A stretch of 64,000 bases of DNA from GCA-2748575 sp965222725. Its GTDB lineage: Bacteria > Pseudomonadota > Gammaproteobacteria > Pseudomonadales > Ketobacteraceae. Below the pieces are notes generated by a model. It was not told where the DNA came from and did no database searches. It saw nothing but the letters and a program-made list of their open reading frames with translations. The stretch covers positions 4,836,001 through 4,900,000 of the forward strand of contig OZ244969.1 in the NCBI GenBank assembly GCA_965222725.1, in the 5' to 3' direction. A program made the position numbers and the translations under genes. Shown here piece after piece: positions 18,222 through 27,081 of this stretch; position 1 is the first letter of the stretch; the number at the start of each line of letters is the position of its first letter.

Positions 18222-19631
18222 ATGAACGCCGTCATTGAAGAAAAACCGGTTGCAGAGGTAAACGATTGGGCCCACCAGGCGGTTCAGAAGCAAAGGAAGT
18301 TTTTTGAATCCGGGGCCACCCGCAGCTACGAAGTTCGCATGAAACAGCTGCGCAAAATCAAGCAGGCTATCGTCGATTACGCCGACGATATCGAAAAGGC
18401 GCTCAAGCAGGACATCGGCCGCCCGCCGTTCGAAGCCCATATCGAAACCACCACAGCGCTGGATGAAGTGAAACACGCCATCAAGCACCTGAAAAAGTGG
18501 ATGGCGCCGAAAAAAGTAGGCACTACCTTTTTTGCCCAACCCGGCCGCAGCCGGATCGAGTCCACCCCGCTGGGTGTGACCTTTATCATGGGGCCTTACA
18601 ACTACCCTTTCCTGCTAACCATTCAACCGTTGATTGGCGCTATTGCGGCAGGCAACACAGCCATTATCAAACCTTCGTCACTGAACCCGGCGGTGGCGGA
18701 TGTGATTGAGCGCATCGTGGAAAATAACTTTGGCGAAGACTATGTCAAAGTATTCAAGGGCAGCACCGAAGTGACCAATGAGCTGCTGAAAGAAAAATTC
18801 GATCATATCTTTTTTACCGGCAGCCCGCGGGTTGGCCGCATTGTCATGGCAGCCGCCGCGCAACATTTAACACCCGTTACGCTTGAGCTGGGTGGCAAAA
18901 GCCCCACCATTATCCATAAAGACGCCAATCTGGATATTGCGGTCAAACGCATCCTTGCCGGAAAAATGATGAACGCCGGGCAAACCTGTGTGGCTCCGGA
19001 TCATATCTTTGTGCACCAGTCCGTTCGCCAGGAAGTGGAACGCCGAATGGTACAGTTCCTGAAAGACAGTTACGGGGACGATCCTCAAGCCAGCCCTGAC
19101 CTGAGCCGGATTATTAACAACAAACACTTCAAGCGTGTTAAAGGTTTAATTGATCCATCCAAGGTTATCGCCGGCGGCCAGGCGGATGAAAGCGACAATT
19201 ATATTGCGCCTACCCTGATGAGTGCTGTTTCCATGGATGATCCTGTGATGCAGGAAGAAATCTTTGGCCCAGTGCTGCCTATTATGGAATATCAGGATCT
19301 GTCGGAAGTGTATGAAAAGGTGAAACAGCTGCCCGGGCACCCGCTGGCACTGTATCTGTTTACCGAAAGTGAATCTGTTGAGCGAGATGTACTGGATAAC
19401 ATCCAGTTTGGCGGCGGTTGCATCAACAACACGGTCATGCACGTTGCCAATGCTCACCTGCCCTTTGGTGGCGTGGGCGAAAGCGGCATGGGTAGCTACC
19501 ATGGCAGAAAATCTTTCGATACGTTCTCCCACCAGCGCAGCATTCTGAAAGCATCCACCAAATTTGATATCAAGCTGCGTTATGCCCCCTACAAGAACAA
19601 GGTAAAAATCTTCCGGATGATGTTACGTTAA
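18222..19631 (+). CDS. Class 3 aldehyde dehydrogenase
   Basis: A 469-residue NAD(P)-dependent aldehyde dehydrogenase of the short class 3 type (fatty aldehyde or coniferyl aldehyde dehydrogenase-like), lacking the long N-terminus of class 1/2 enzymes. The catalytic Glu is in TLELGGKSP (residue 222) and the nucleophile is Cys256 in NAGQTCVAPDH. YNYPF and the C-terminal GRKSFDTFSHQRS block are also typical. The start is ATG 18222; an in-frame upstream extension has no ribosome binding site. The C-terminus is basic (LRYAPYKNKVKIFRMMLR), as in forms that associate with membranes. The substrate is probably a long-chain or aromatic aldehyde, inferred from family only. Confidence 0.92.
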   Translation: MNAVIEEKPVAEVNDWAHQAVQKQRKFFESGATRSYEVRMKQLRKIKQAIVDYADDIEKALKQDIGRPPFEAHIETTTALDEVKHAIKHLKKWMAPKKVGTTFFAQPGRSRIESTPLGVTFIMGPYNYPFLLTIQPLIGAIAAGNTAIIKPSSLNPAVADVIERIVENNFGEDYVKVFKGSTEVTNELLKEKFDHIFFTGSPRVGRIVMAAAAQHLTPVTLELGGKSPTIIHKDANLDIAVKRILAGKMMNAGQTCVAPDHIFVHQSVRQEVERRMVQFLKDSYGDDPQASPDLSRIINNKHFKRVKGLIDPSKVIAGGQADESDNYIAPTLMSAVSMDDPVMQEEIFGPVLPIMEYQDLSEVYEKVKQLPGHPLALYLFTESESVERDVLDNIQFGGGCINNTVMHVANAHLPFGGVGESGMGSYHGRKSFDTFSHQRSILKASTKFDIKLRYAPYKNKVKIFRMMLR

Positions 19632-19649
19632 CAGATTACCGGACAAAGC

Positions 19650-19676
19650 GGGCCCGCCGTGTAATGCGGTGGGCCC
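19650..19676. terminator. GC-rich hairpin between convergent genes
   Basis: GGGCCCGCCG (19650-19659) pairs with CGGTGGGCCC (19667-19676), with one G-T pair and a 7-nt loop, between the ends of the aldehyde dehydrogenase and DUF4124 genes. The following U-runs are poor on both strands, so termination may be only partial. Confidence 0.45.
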
Positions 19677-19696
19677 ATTCAAAGTACCGCCAGGAT

Positions 19697-20206
19697 CTAC
19701 TTTAACGCTTTGCTCTCTTCCTTCAGATTTTTCATTTTGTCCCGCGCTCTTTCCAGCTTGATCTTGTGATTCTGCTTAAGCTCCCGGATATCCTGCCTGA
19801 GCCGGCGCCGGTTCTTTTTATGATTCAGGGATATTTTCGGATACCCACCGTAATAAGCCCGGTCAATCCGCTCTTCCAGATCATTCAGCTGTGTTTGCAG
19901 GTCTTCCAGGCGCTGCGCATATTTATCCTGAAGGTCCTCAATCCGTTGACGCTGCGATTCAATATCCCGTTCCAGTTCCCGCTGGGCCCTGTCTTTCGCC
20001 AGGGATTCTGATACCGCCTCAATGGCATCATTACTCAGGCGGGTACCGCTTGACGCCGGCTGCTTAAGCTCAATGGCTTCCGCATTGTCGCCACAGGGCA
20101 CATCGGAAAATATCACTTTGTCACCCTGCTGACAGCGATATACATCCGCCCGGGCGTAAAATGCGGTTAATAACAGCGGCAGTAAAAGTGTGAGCAGCAG
20201 CTTCAT
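19697..20206 (-). CDS. DUF4124-domain secreted coiled-coil protein
   Basis: A 169-residue protein with a signal peptide (MKLLLTLLLPLLLTAFYARA) and a short DUF4124 domain (DVYRCQQGDKVIFSDVPCG, two Cys probably disulphide-bonded). A long charged coiled coil follows (about 65-169), with heptad-like RQRIEDLQDKYAQRLEDLQ. The start is ATG 20206; a longer frame to 20374 has no signal peptide and is unlikely. DUF4124 proteins are common in gammaproteobacteria and their function is unknown. The gene is divergent from the small membrane protein at about 20288. Confidence 0.8.
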   Translation of the reverse strand: MKLLLTLLLPLLLTAFYARADVYRCQQGDKVIFSDVPCGDNAEAIELKQPASSGTRLSNDAIEAVSESLAKDRAQRELERDIESQRQRIEDLQDKYAQRLEDLQTQLNDLEERIDRAYYGGYPKISLNHKKNRRRLRQDIRELKQNHKIKLERARDKMKNLKEESKALK

Positions 20207-20287
20207 GGTCGGAACTCGCGGATCCAGTCTTTTCTTTTCAGGCTCAAGCAGGTAAAACTGTTCATTAGCGGATACAGGAGAAGAACC

Positions 20288-20542
20288 ATCAAAAAGCATC
20301 GCAAACCCGTTCCCAAATGGCTGAACAAAGTGTTGCCCGAGTATGTGCTGAGCAACGAAAAGGACGAACAGCACCCCAGCCTGCGGCGCAACACCAACCT
20401 GTACAAGGCCAGACGCTGGTGGTTTGTCTCCCGGGTTGCTATCCCCTGCACGGCCATTATCCTGTTCCTGCCACCCAAATTCAGTGTGGTGCTGGCTTTT
20501 TTCCTGTTATTCATTGGCCTTTCTTTTCTGGACGAGCATTAG
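20288..20542 (+). CDS. Small membrane protein, start codon uncertain (possible AUC)
   Basis: A small protein with a basic N-terminal half (NTNLYKARRWW) and two adjacent hydrophobic segments (VAIPCTAIILFLP and VVLAFFLLFIGLSF), ending in FLDEH. No ATG, GTG or TTG sits near the good ribosome binding site AGGAG (20276-20280). Seven bases after it is ATC (20288), in frame, giving 84 residues that begin IKKHRKPVPKW. A GTG at 20330 gives 70 residues but lacks an obvious ribosome binding site. The frame is closed by stops well upstream. Family not recognised. Confidence 0.5.
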   Translation: MKKHRKPVPKWLNKVLPEYVLSNEKDEQHPSLRRNTNLYKARRWWFVSRVAIPCTAIILFLPPKFSVVLAFFLLFIGLSFLDEH

Positions 20543-20556
20543 CGGGTAACTGCCGG

Positions 20557-20757
20557 CTACTCATCACTGTAGCGGCGCTCCAGCCAACGCCAGAAAGCCT
20601 TGAAACCGGAATACACCAGAATCAGGCCACCCAGCCCAAGGCAAAAGCCGAACAGGCTGCCCGCACCGAATGGCAGACTGAGAAAAGCAATAACAATCAA
20701 CAGAATGCCTACCTGGTTGTGCCTGGAAATATGAGAAATATTCAGATTCATCGCCAT
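20557..20757 (-). CDS. Small membrane protein
   Basis: A 66-residue protein starting MAMNLNISHISRHNQ, with two hydrophobic segments (VGILLIVIAFLSLPFGAG and LFGFCLGLGGLILVYSGF) and a charged tail (WLERRYSDE). An in-frame start at 20796 would add 13 residues. It converges on the small membrane protein at 20288-20542 with 14 nt between stops. Family not recognised; the hydrophobic pattern and compact spacing are the only support. Confidence 0.5.
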   Translation of the reverse strand: MAMNLNISHISRHNQVGILLIVIAFLSLPFGAGSLFGFCLGLGGLILVYSGFKAFWRWLERRYSDE

Positions 20758-20847
20758 TCTTACATCACCACTCTCGTATAGCACCGGGCCTGCCAAACAG
20801 TATCGCGCCCCATAGTCGGAATTGGCAATACCAAAGCCCTCCTTCTG

Positions 20848-20875
20848 TTGGCTTTTAAATGATCAAAATGATAAA
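20848..20875 (+). promoter_or_regulatory. Candidate promoter of the RND/MMPL gene
   Basis: TTGGCT (20848-20853) and GATAAA (20870-20875) are separated by 16 nt, each matching the sigma-70 consensus at four of six positions, about 45 nt before the exporter start. Confidence 0.35.
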
Positions 20876-20921
20876 GTCCCGCCCATAACAACAAGATGGC
20901 ACAAGGTTGTGCAGACTAGGG

Positions 20922-23339
20922 ATGGTTAAGTCTATGGATACGACAGATAAAATCTGGAAAATACTCGAAAACCACCACCGGATGGTGGCAATCGCCTCGT
21001 TCATTCTGTTGCTGCTATTGGGCGCAGGGCTGGTAAATGCCCAGTTTACTTCGGAACTCAGAGCCTACTTCAGCAGCGACAATCCCCAGTTACAGCAGTT
21101 CGAATCCCTGGAAGCGGATTTTAACAAGCAGGACAGCATCATGTTCCTGGTGTTGCCTGATAGCAACAGCATTTACACCCGGGAAACCCTGACCGCCATT
21201 CACCAGCTCACGGAACTTGCCTGGTCCCTGCCCCATTCCCGTCGGGTACTGTCTGTCACCAACCTGCCAAAAACCATCGCGGACAACGATCAGATCGCCT
21301 CCAATGCTCTGGTGACGAGCCCTGAAAGCCTGACCCATGAGAGTATCGCCCAATTGCGCGCCCTGACCCTGAACGATCCGCTCTTCAGTTCTGTGGTTGG
21401 CCGCGACGGCGGCGCGGCCCTGGTGGCGATACCCCTGGATCTGCCTGAAGACGATCTGCGTTCCAGCATCAAGGTGGTGGAAGCCGCCAAAGAGATCCGG
21501 GAGCAACTGCTCGCAGAACATTCCGGAATGACTATTCGCCTGAGCGGCACCATCATGGCCAATTACAGTATTGAAGATGCCGTAATTCAGGATATCACCA
21601 CGCTGATTCCTGCCTCCGGCACACTGATATTTATTATCCTGATGCTATTGCTCCGGGTGCTGTCAGGAACCTTGCTGACCATGACCATTATTTCTTTCAC
21701 CACCCTGGGCACTTTTGGTCTGTTCTCCTGGTTCGGCATTCCCTTAACTCCGGTATCCGGCACCATCCCAACCATGCTGACGGTGATTGCCGTAGCTGAT
21801 TGCATACACCTGCTGATCACCTATTACCACGAACTGACGCTGGGGCATTCCCGCCGCCAGGCGGTGCGCCTGTCACTGCGCATCAACTTTATGCCGATGC
21901 TAATCACCAGCGTGACCACGGCCATCGGGCTGCTTTGCCTGAACTTTTCCGATTCCCCACCCTACCGGCAACTGGGCAATACCGTTGCTTTTGGCGCGAT
22001 ACTGGCTTTTGTACTTACCATAACGCTGCTGCCGGCCCTGTTATTGTGGCTGCCGGTACCAAAGCGATTCCGCACCGGCCAATCCAGCAATCAGTTGCAG
22101 CATTTCCGGTGGATGGAAAACCTGGGGCATTTCATTATTGGCCGCAACCGCTTAATTTTGGGGGTGACCTCTGTCGCGGTGATTCTTGTATCTGCCGGCA
22201 TGTTTCAGAACAAGGTGGATGATCAGTGGGACAAATATTTTGATAACAGCTTCCCGATTACCCAATCCTTTGCAGAAGCAGAAAAATATTTTGGTGGCGC
22301 TCACTTTATGGATTTTTCCGCCGGAGCACCCCATGCACAGGGCATTTATGAACCGGAATACATGCAGGAACTGGATGCCTTTGCCAGCTGGCTGGACCAA
22401 CAACCGGAAGTTGGACGGGTGGACAGTTTTGCCAACCACGTAAAAATGGTGAACCAGGCTCTGCATAACGATGACCCCGGGTTTTATCGAATCCCGGAAG
22501 ACAGAGAGCTGCTGAGCCAGGCTATTCTGCTGTATGAATTGTCGCTACCCTACGGCATGAGCATTGAAGATCAGGTAAACCTGAATCGTGATGCCACCCG
22601 GGTCACAGCCTATATGGAATCGCTTTCCTCTGAAGAGATGATTGCCTTTGAGCAACGGGCGCAACACTGGGCGGCACAAAACACCGACACGCTTGCGTTG
22701 AGTGAAGGCACAGGCATTGATCTGGTATTTGCCCATATGGCTCAACGTAATTCTTTCAAACTGCTGAGCGGTACTCTGCTGGCACTGGTGCTGATTTCAG
22801 CCATCCTGATTGTTGTGTTCAAATCTTTGAAGCTGGGTTTACTTTCTCTGGTGCCCAATATTATTCCCGTATTCGCTGCATACGGAGTTTGGGGAATGAC
22901 CGCCGGTAAAATCGATCTGGCACTCAGCATTGTGGGCGCTATGAGCCTGGGCCTGGTGGTGGATGATACCGTGCATTTTCTTGCCAAGTACCGCTACGCC
23001 AGAAAGACCCTGCAACTAACCACCCGGGATGCCATTCTGTACGCGTTTAAAACCGTGGGACTGGCCATGATGATTACGTCGGTCATCCTTTCCCTGGGCT
23101 TTCTTACTTTGGCACTCTCCCATTTCCATCCCACCTGGAATATGGGTGTGCTACTGGCAGTTACCATATCATTGGCCTTGATACTGGACTTTCTTCTGCT
23201 GCCAGGATTGCTGATGCTGATTGACAAGGACAAGCCGGAAGACATCGACACAGCAGTACCCGCAGCAGCGCAAAATCAGAACGCTAGAACCATTGGACCC
23301 AAGGCTGCTGAAAAAAGTGCAGAACCGGAGAGCGCCTGA
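20922..23339 (+). CDS. RND superfamily exporter, MMPL/HAE3-like
   Basis: An 805-residue inner-membrane transporter with the two-fold RND layout: one hydrophobic segment near the N-terminus (about 20-40), a periplasmic domain of about 170 residues, five segments (about 225-370), a second lone segment (about 410-430), a second periplasmic loop, then five more (about 610-765). The motif VIAVADCIHLL in the first half and LGLVVDDTVHFLAKYR in the second match the Asp-containing helix 4 and 10 proton-relay region of MMPL/HAE3 proteins. No membrane fusion protein is adjacent. Such proteins often move lipids, hopanoids or other hydrophobic cargo. ATG 20922 is chosen; TTG 20907 and ATG 20934 are alternatives. 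A START-domain lipid-binding protein is encoded convergently next door. Confidence 0.88.
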   Translation: MVKSMDTTDKIWKILENHHRMVAIASFILLLLLGAGLVNAQFTSELRAYFSSDNPQLQQFESLEADFNKQDSIMFLVLPDSNSIYTRETLTAIHQLTELAWSLPHSRRVLSVTNLPKTIADNDQIASNALVTSPESLTHESIAQLRALTLNDPLFSSVVGRDGGAALVAIPLDLPEDDLRSSIKVVEAAKEIREQLLAEHSGMTIRLSGTIMANYSIEDAVIQDITTLIPASGTLIFIILMLLLRVLSGTLLTMTIISFTTLGTFGLFSWFGIPLTPVSGTIPTMLTVIAVADCIHLLITYYHELTLGHSRRQAVRLSLRINFMPMLITSVTTAIGLLCLNFSDSPPYRQLGNTVAFGAILAFVLTITLLPALLLWLPVPKRFRTGQSSNQLQHFRWMENLGHFIIGRNRLILGVTSVAVILVSAGMFQNKVDDQWDKYFDNSFPITQSFAEAEKYFGGAHFMDFSAGAPHAQGIYEPEYMQELDAFASWLDQQPEVGRVDSFANHVKMVNQALHNDDPGFYRIPEDRELLSQAILLYELSLPYGMSIEDQVNLNRDATRVTAYMESLSSEEMIAFEQRAQHWAAQNTDTLALSEGTGIDLVFAHMAQRNSFKLLSGTLLALVLISAILIVVFKSLKLGLLSLVPNIIPVFAAYGVWGMTAGKIDLALSIVGAMSLGLVVDDTVHFLAKYRYARKTLQLTTRDAILYAFKTVGLAMMITSVILSLGFLTLALSHFHPTWNMGVLLAVTISLALILDFLLLPGLLMLIDKDKPEDIDTAVPAAAQNQNARTIGPKAAEKSAEPESA

Positions 23340-23398
23340 GGGAATAACTCCCGGGCCAAGCCGGAAGTTTAAAACTGATTGTCAAAATTTACAGAACA

Positions 23399-24100
23399 TT
23401 ATGAGGAAGGAACCGGAGAATCGACCAACTCACTGGCCATCAACTCCGGAACCTTCTCCCCGTATACTGAAAAATCCACGTCCGCCAATTTCTTCAACGA
23501 TTGGTAAGGCGTATCAGTAATCATAAAGTTCACCGCCCAGCCAGGAACTCCCACGGGATCCAGATGGATCTGATAAGTCACCTGCACCTGGCCATCGCTC
23601 ACCTGCTCTACAAACCAGTCACCTTCCAGGTGTTCAACCCGGGTATAGTCCTTATGCTCCGGCACCAGTTCATTCATCAGATTCAGGTGAATGCGCACCT
23701 TGCTTTCTGGAAGTACCGATAAACTCTGAACGATAACACCATCCCTGTCCTGCAGCGGCCAGGGTGTGTTGTTGCGGAAATAACAGGCCTGCACATTATC
23801 CGCCAGTCTTTCGGCCACATAGGCTTCCTGGGACTCGTGCATCCAGTCGGTAAAGCGGGACATATCAGTAATGGCGTTCACTATCTGATGAAGGGAGGCG
23901 TTATAGGTAGCTGTGGCACGAAATGCCTTGATCGAGTGGCCTTTCACCTTCGCCACTTTAACCGTAACACCTTTTTTAATCAGGGCGTCGTGCCAGGTAA
24001 GGGATTCAAAATCGATGGTATCGGGATTGATACCGGCCAGGGCGCTGCCGGACATAACCATAAGTATTACTCCAATTAACCGTGTTAGTGTTTTCACCAT
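23399..24100 (-). CDS. Secreted START-domain protein
   Basis: A 233-residue protein with a signal peptide (to about residue 22, SGSALA) and a START/Bet v1-like lipid-binding domain (about 30-220), recognisable from TDMSRFTDWMHESQEAYV, NNTPWPLQDRDGVIVQS and the C-terminal amphipathic helix region. Such domains bind hydrophobic ligands. It lies tail-to-tail with the RND/MMPL exporter, so a shared role in lipid traffic is possible but not shown. It is divergent from the copper receptor gene across a 176-nt region rich in inverted repeats. Confidence 0.82.
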   Translation of the reverse strand: MVKTLTRLIGVILMVMSGSALAGINPDTIDFESLTWHDALIKKGVTVKVAKVKGHSIKAFRATATYNASLHQIVNAITDMSRFTDWMHESQEAYVAERLADNVQACYFRNNTPWPLQDRDGVIVQSLSVLPESKVRIHLNLMNELVPEHKDYTRVEHLEGDWFVEQVSDGQVQVTYQIHLDPVGVPGWAVNFMITDTPYQSLKKLADVDFSVYGEKVPELMASELVDSPVPSS

Positions 24101-24164
24101 GACATCCTCGTTGTCAATCTCAGGTTACAAGCCTGCATTTAACCACAGAAACGCCCCATCCTGC

Positions 24165-24206
24165 CATATTGTGGCGGCTCAACCTGCGACAATATGTCGC
24201 GCGACA
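24165..24206. promoter_or_regulatory. Clustered inverted repeats between START and copper receptor genes
   Basis: CATATTGT (24165-24172) is the reverse complement of ACAATATG (24189-24196). Overlapping this are three copies of GCGACA in alternating orientation: GCGACA (24186-24191), TGTCGC (24195-24200) and GCGACA (24201-24206). The arrangement looks like operator half-sites in the divergent promoter region of the TonB-dependent copper receptor. The regulator is not identified. Confidence 0.5.
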
Positions 24207-24276
24207 GCGCTGCTCAGACCTTTATCATTGCTCTGCTTTTTAGACATCGTTCAAACAAAAACGATTAGGAATCCGG

Positions 24277-26295
24277 ATGAAGCAGAAGCTCTTATTGATT
24301 ACATGCCTGTTACCCACGTTCAGCTTTGCAGAACACAGCCTGCCCATTGAAGTGGTGGAAGTTGTCGGCCAGCGACAGAACCAGCAACTGAACACTGAAA
24401 TGAGCAGCCACGCACCGCTGTACAGTCCGGTGCATGACGCCGGCGCACTGCTCCGCTCCGTGACTGGCATGGATGCAGCCCGTCGCGGAGGGCGTGGGTT
24501 TGATCCGGTTATTCGCGGACAGAGCGAAAACCAGATCAATGTGATCAGTGATGGCGCCTACAACTTTGGTGGTTGTCCCAGTCGTATGGACCCACCAACC
24601 ACCTATATCGGCTTTGATAACTTTGATCAGGTTACTGTCATCAAGGGTAACCGGACGGTTATTTACGGTCCTGGCGGTAGTGGCGGCACCCTGATTTTTG
24701 AGCACGGTCGCCCGGAATTTACCGACAAAAACTATCGGGGTGAAATTGTTGCCGCTTACACCTCCAATTCTGATTTAGAGAGTTACTCCGCAAATGTTGC
24801 GGCGGGCAACAAGGATGGCTATATCCGTGTATTCGGCGAAAAAAAGAGTTCAGGCAATTATGACGATGCGGACGGCAACGCCGTTTCTTCCGCATTTGAT
24901 TCCCTGAACAGCGGTATCATTACCGGCTACGATCTGACACCGGACAACTACATTGAAGCCTCCTACGAACGCGCAGAAGAGGAAGATATCTTTTACGCCG
25001 GGAATGGCATGGACTCCCCCTATGCAGACTCAACCACCAGCCGTATAAAATGGGAACACAGCGGCAACTGGCTTTGGCTGGATGGCTTTGAACTTAATCT
25101 GTACCGCAGCGATGTGGACCACCTGATGGACAACTACACCCTGAGAGACCGGAATCTCATGCCCAACGGTATGGCAACACCCAGTAGCTCAGACACCTGG
25201 GGCGGCCGCTTTCTTGGCAAGGTTGAAACTGACGATGCTACCCTGCGGATCGGGGCCGACCATATGGCCAACAACCGCCGTGCCCGGGCTTATATGGACA
25301 TGGGTAAAGATGGCACTTATGACATGCTCAGCGCCTATCTATGGCCTGATCTGGAACTGCGGCGCAGCGGTGTGTTTGCAGAACTGGATTATCAGCTGAC
25401 AAAGAAAGACACTGCCCGCATCGGGTTACGGTATGACTGGTTTGAAATGGATGCCACCAAAGCCGGAGAGCCCGTGGGCATGATGAACGCCGGCACACCC
25501 AGCAACCTGTATCAAACCTACTACGGTACTGACGCCACTCGCAATGAGACAAATGATCTTGGCATTGTTCTGGGTTGGGACCGGCGTCTGGAAAACGACA
25601 AACTCTTTAGCGCGAATCTGAGCCGCTCGGTACGCCACCCTGACAGCACCGAAGCCTTTATGGCGCGTAATGCCATGGGTGTCATCTGGGTGGGGAACCC
25701 GGATATACAACCGGAAATCCATCAGCAACTGGACCTGACCCTGATGGGTCAACAAGGATACCGGCAATGGTCTGCCACGGTTTTCTGGAACGAAGTGGAT
25801 GACTATATAGAGCGGTATCAAAACAATAATGCCTCGTTGTACCGCAACATCAGCGCCAGCCTGAGAGGGTTTGAGGTTGATGTAAAAGATCAGCTGGCCG
25901 GCAGCCTGTATGGCAAAATCGGGCTCGCCTATACCCGGGGAGAAGGCGAAAACGGCGACCTGGCGAATATATCCCCCCTGACCGCGCGCCTGAGCCTGAC
26001 CTATGAAGCAGCTCAATGGGCTTTGGGCGGCGAAGTCGTTGCCGCAGACAGGCAAACAAACTTTGATGAGGATGTGGATGTTAACGAAGAAACACCGGGG
26101 TTTGCGGTGGTGAACCTGTTCAGCAACTGGAATCCGGTTGATCGGGTAACACTGGAAGCCGGTATCGAAAACCTGCTGGATAAGCAATACGCCTACCACG
26201 TTAACCGGGCCTCGGTTGATCCTTTCGACCCCACAGCTATTCGGGTTTTTGAGCCCGGCCGCCAGGCCTGGATCCGCCTGCGCTACGAGATCTGA
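24277..26295 (+). CDS. TonB-dependent copper receptor (OprC-like)
   Basis: A 672-residue outer-membrane receptor: signal peptide (to about residue 18), TonB box region (IEVVEVVGQ), plug domain (about 45-150, with VIRGQSENQINVISDGA) and a 22-strand beta barrel ending in the aromatic-type terminus RQAWIRLRYEI. It has the GGCPSRMDPPTTYIG block characteristic of the copper receptor group. The two metal motifs known from Pseudomonas OprC, CxxxM and HxM, are both present: Cys100-Met104 and His282-Met284, about 180 residues apart as in OprC. It therefore probably imports copper using TonB energy. Copper chaperone or P-type ATPase genes are not adjacent. The upstream palindromes suggest transcriptional control. 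Confidence 0.9.
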   Translation: MKQKLLLITCLLPTFSFAEHSLPIEVVEVVGQRQNQQLNTEMSSHAPLYSPVHDAGALLRSVTGMDAARRGGRGFDPVIRGQSENQINVISDGAYNFGGCPSRMDPPTTYIGFDNFDQVTVIKGNRTVIYGPGGSGGTLIFEHGRPEFTDKNYRGEIVAAYTSNSDLESYSANVAAGNKDGYIRVFGEKKSSGNYDDADGNAVSSAFDSLNSGIITGYDLTPDNYIEASYERAEEEDIFYAGNGMDSPYADSTTSRIKWEHSGNWLWLDGFELNLYRSDVDHLMDNYTLRDRNLMPNGMATPSSSDTWGGRFLGKVETDDATLRIGADHMANNRRARAYMDMGKDGTYDMLSAYLWPDLELRRSGVFAELDYQLTKKDTARIGLRYDWFEMDATKAGEPVGMMNAGTPSNLYQTYYGTDATRNETNDLGIVLGWDRRLENDKLFSANLSRSVRHPDSTEAFMARNAMGVIWVGNPDIQPEIHQQLDLTLMGQQGYRQWSATVFWNEVDDYIERYQNNNASLYRNISASLRGFEVDVKDQLAGSLYGKIGLAYTRGEGENGDLANISPLTARLSLTYEAAQWALGGEVVAADRQTNFDEDVDVNEETPGFAVVNLFSNWNPVDRVTLEAGIENLLDKQYAYHVNRASVDPFDPTAIRVFEPGRQAWIRLRYEI

Positions 26296-26312
26296 AACCT
26301 AGCCAGGCGGCT

Positions 26313-27077
26313 TCATTGAGACATAAACTGCCAGATGCTCTCGTTAATCCGGTGCGCATCGTTGTAGTACCAGTGGTTATGCTTTTTCAGCACGTATAAG
26401 CGCCAGGTTGCGCCCATGTCGTCCAGCCATGCGGTTGTCTGGCGGGCTGAATTCAGAGAAAAGATATGATCATTATCCCCCAGAAATAGTGCGACTCTGG
26501 CACCGGTCGCCTTGTTTTTTGGTCGCACACCGGGAAGTGTACCGGCATGTACAGCCACCGCCTGAAACCGATTGGGGCTATCCGCAAAAAACTTTAACGC
26601 CATCTTGGCGCCATTGGAATGACCAAACAGAAACGTGCGCTTTACCTGCCAGCCGTACCTTTTTACAGCGCCCTCTATAATCCTTTCCAGCAACGCCAAA
26701 CGCGCACCGCGAACATTCCAGTTCTTGTTAATGCCATCAGGCGCCAATACCACAAAGCCATGCTTGTCAGCATTGCCTGCCCAGGTGTCTATCATGGAAT
26801 GACCGGTGCGCCCGGCACCGTGCAGTGCAATAACAACGGTTACGCCGTTTTTATCCAGGTTTTTGGGAATGTAGGTACGATAGAGTCTGGTAGAATCCCC
26901 CACAGTGACCGTATGAATTGACGATGGCGGTGTTCGCGGTGCGTAACGAAACTGCTTAAGGGTATGACTGGTTAACTGCAAATCCACTGCCACTTCAAAA
27001 GCAAAGGCACTGACAGACATCAGTGCTGCCAGTGCCAATAGCGAACATCGCAGGAATAAGTGGTTGAGGAATCTCAT
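26313..27077 (-). CDS. Secreted alpha/beta-hydrolase esterase (LpqC/PHB depolymerase-like)
   Basis: A protein of about 254 residues with a signal peptide (ALAALMSVSAFA) and an alpha/beta-hydrolase fold of the LpqC/polyhydroxybutyrate depolymerase type. The oxyanion region is VVIALHGAGRTG, the nucleophile elbow GHSNG, the Asp is in LGDNDHIFS and the His is in the C-terminal KKHNHWYY. The start is ATG 27077, just after the stop of the DUF808 gene; the longer frame to 27125 overlaps that gene by over 40 nt. Substrate is unknown; family members hydrolyse short-chain or aromatic esters. Confidence 0.82.
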   Translation of the reverse strand: MRFLNHLFLRCSLLALAALMSVSAFAFEVAVDLQLTSHTLKQFRYAPRTPPSSIHTVTVGDSTRLYRTYIPKNLDKNGVTVVIALHGAGRTGHSMIDTWAGNADKHGFVVLAPDGINKNWNVRGARLALLERIIEGAVKRYGWQVKRTFLFGHSNGAKMALKFFADSPNRFQAVAVHAGTLPGVRPKNKATGARVALFLGDNDHIFSLNSARQTTAWLDDMGATWRLYVLKKHNHWYYNDAHRINESIWQFMSQ

Positions 27078-27081
27078 TCGG

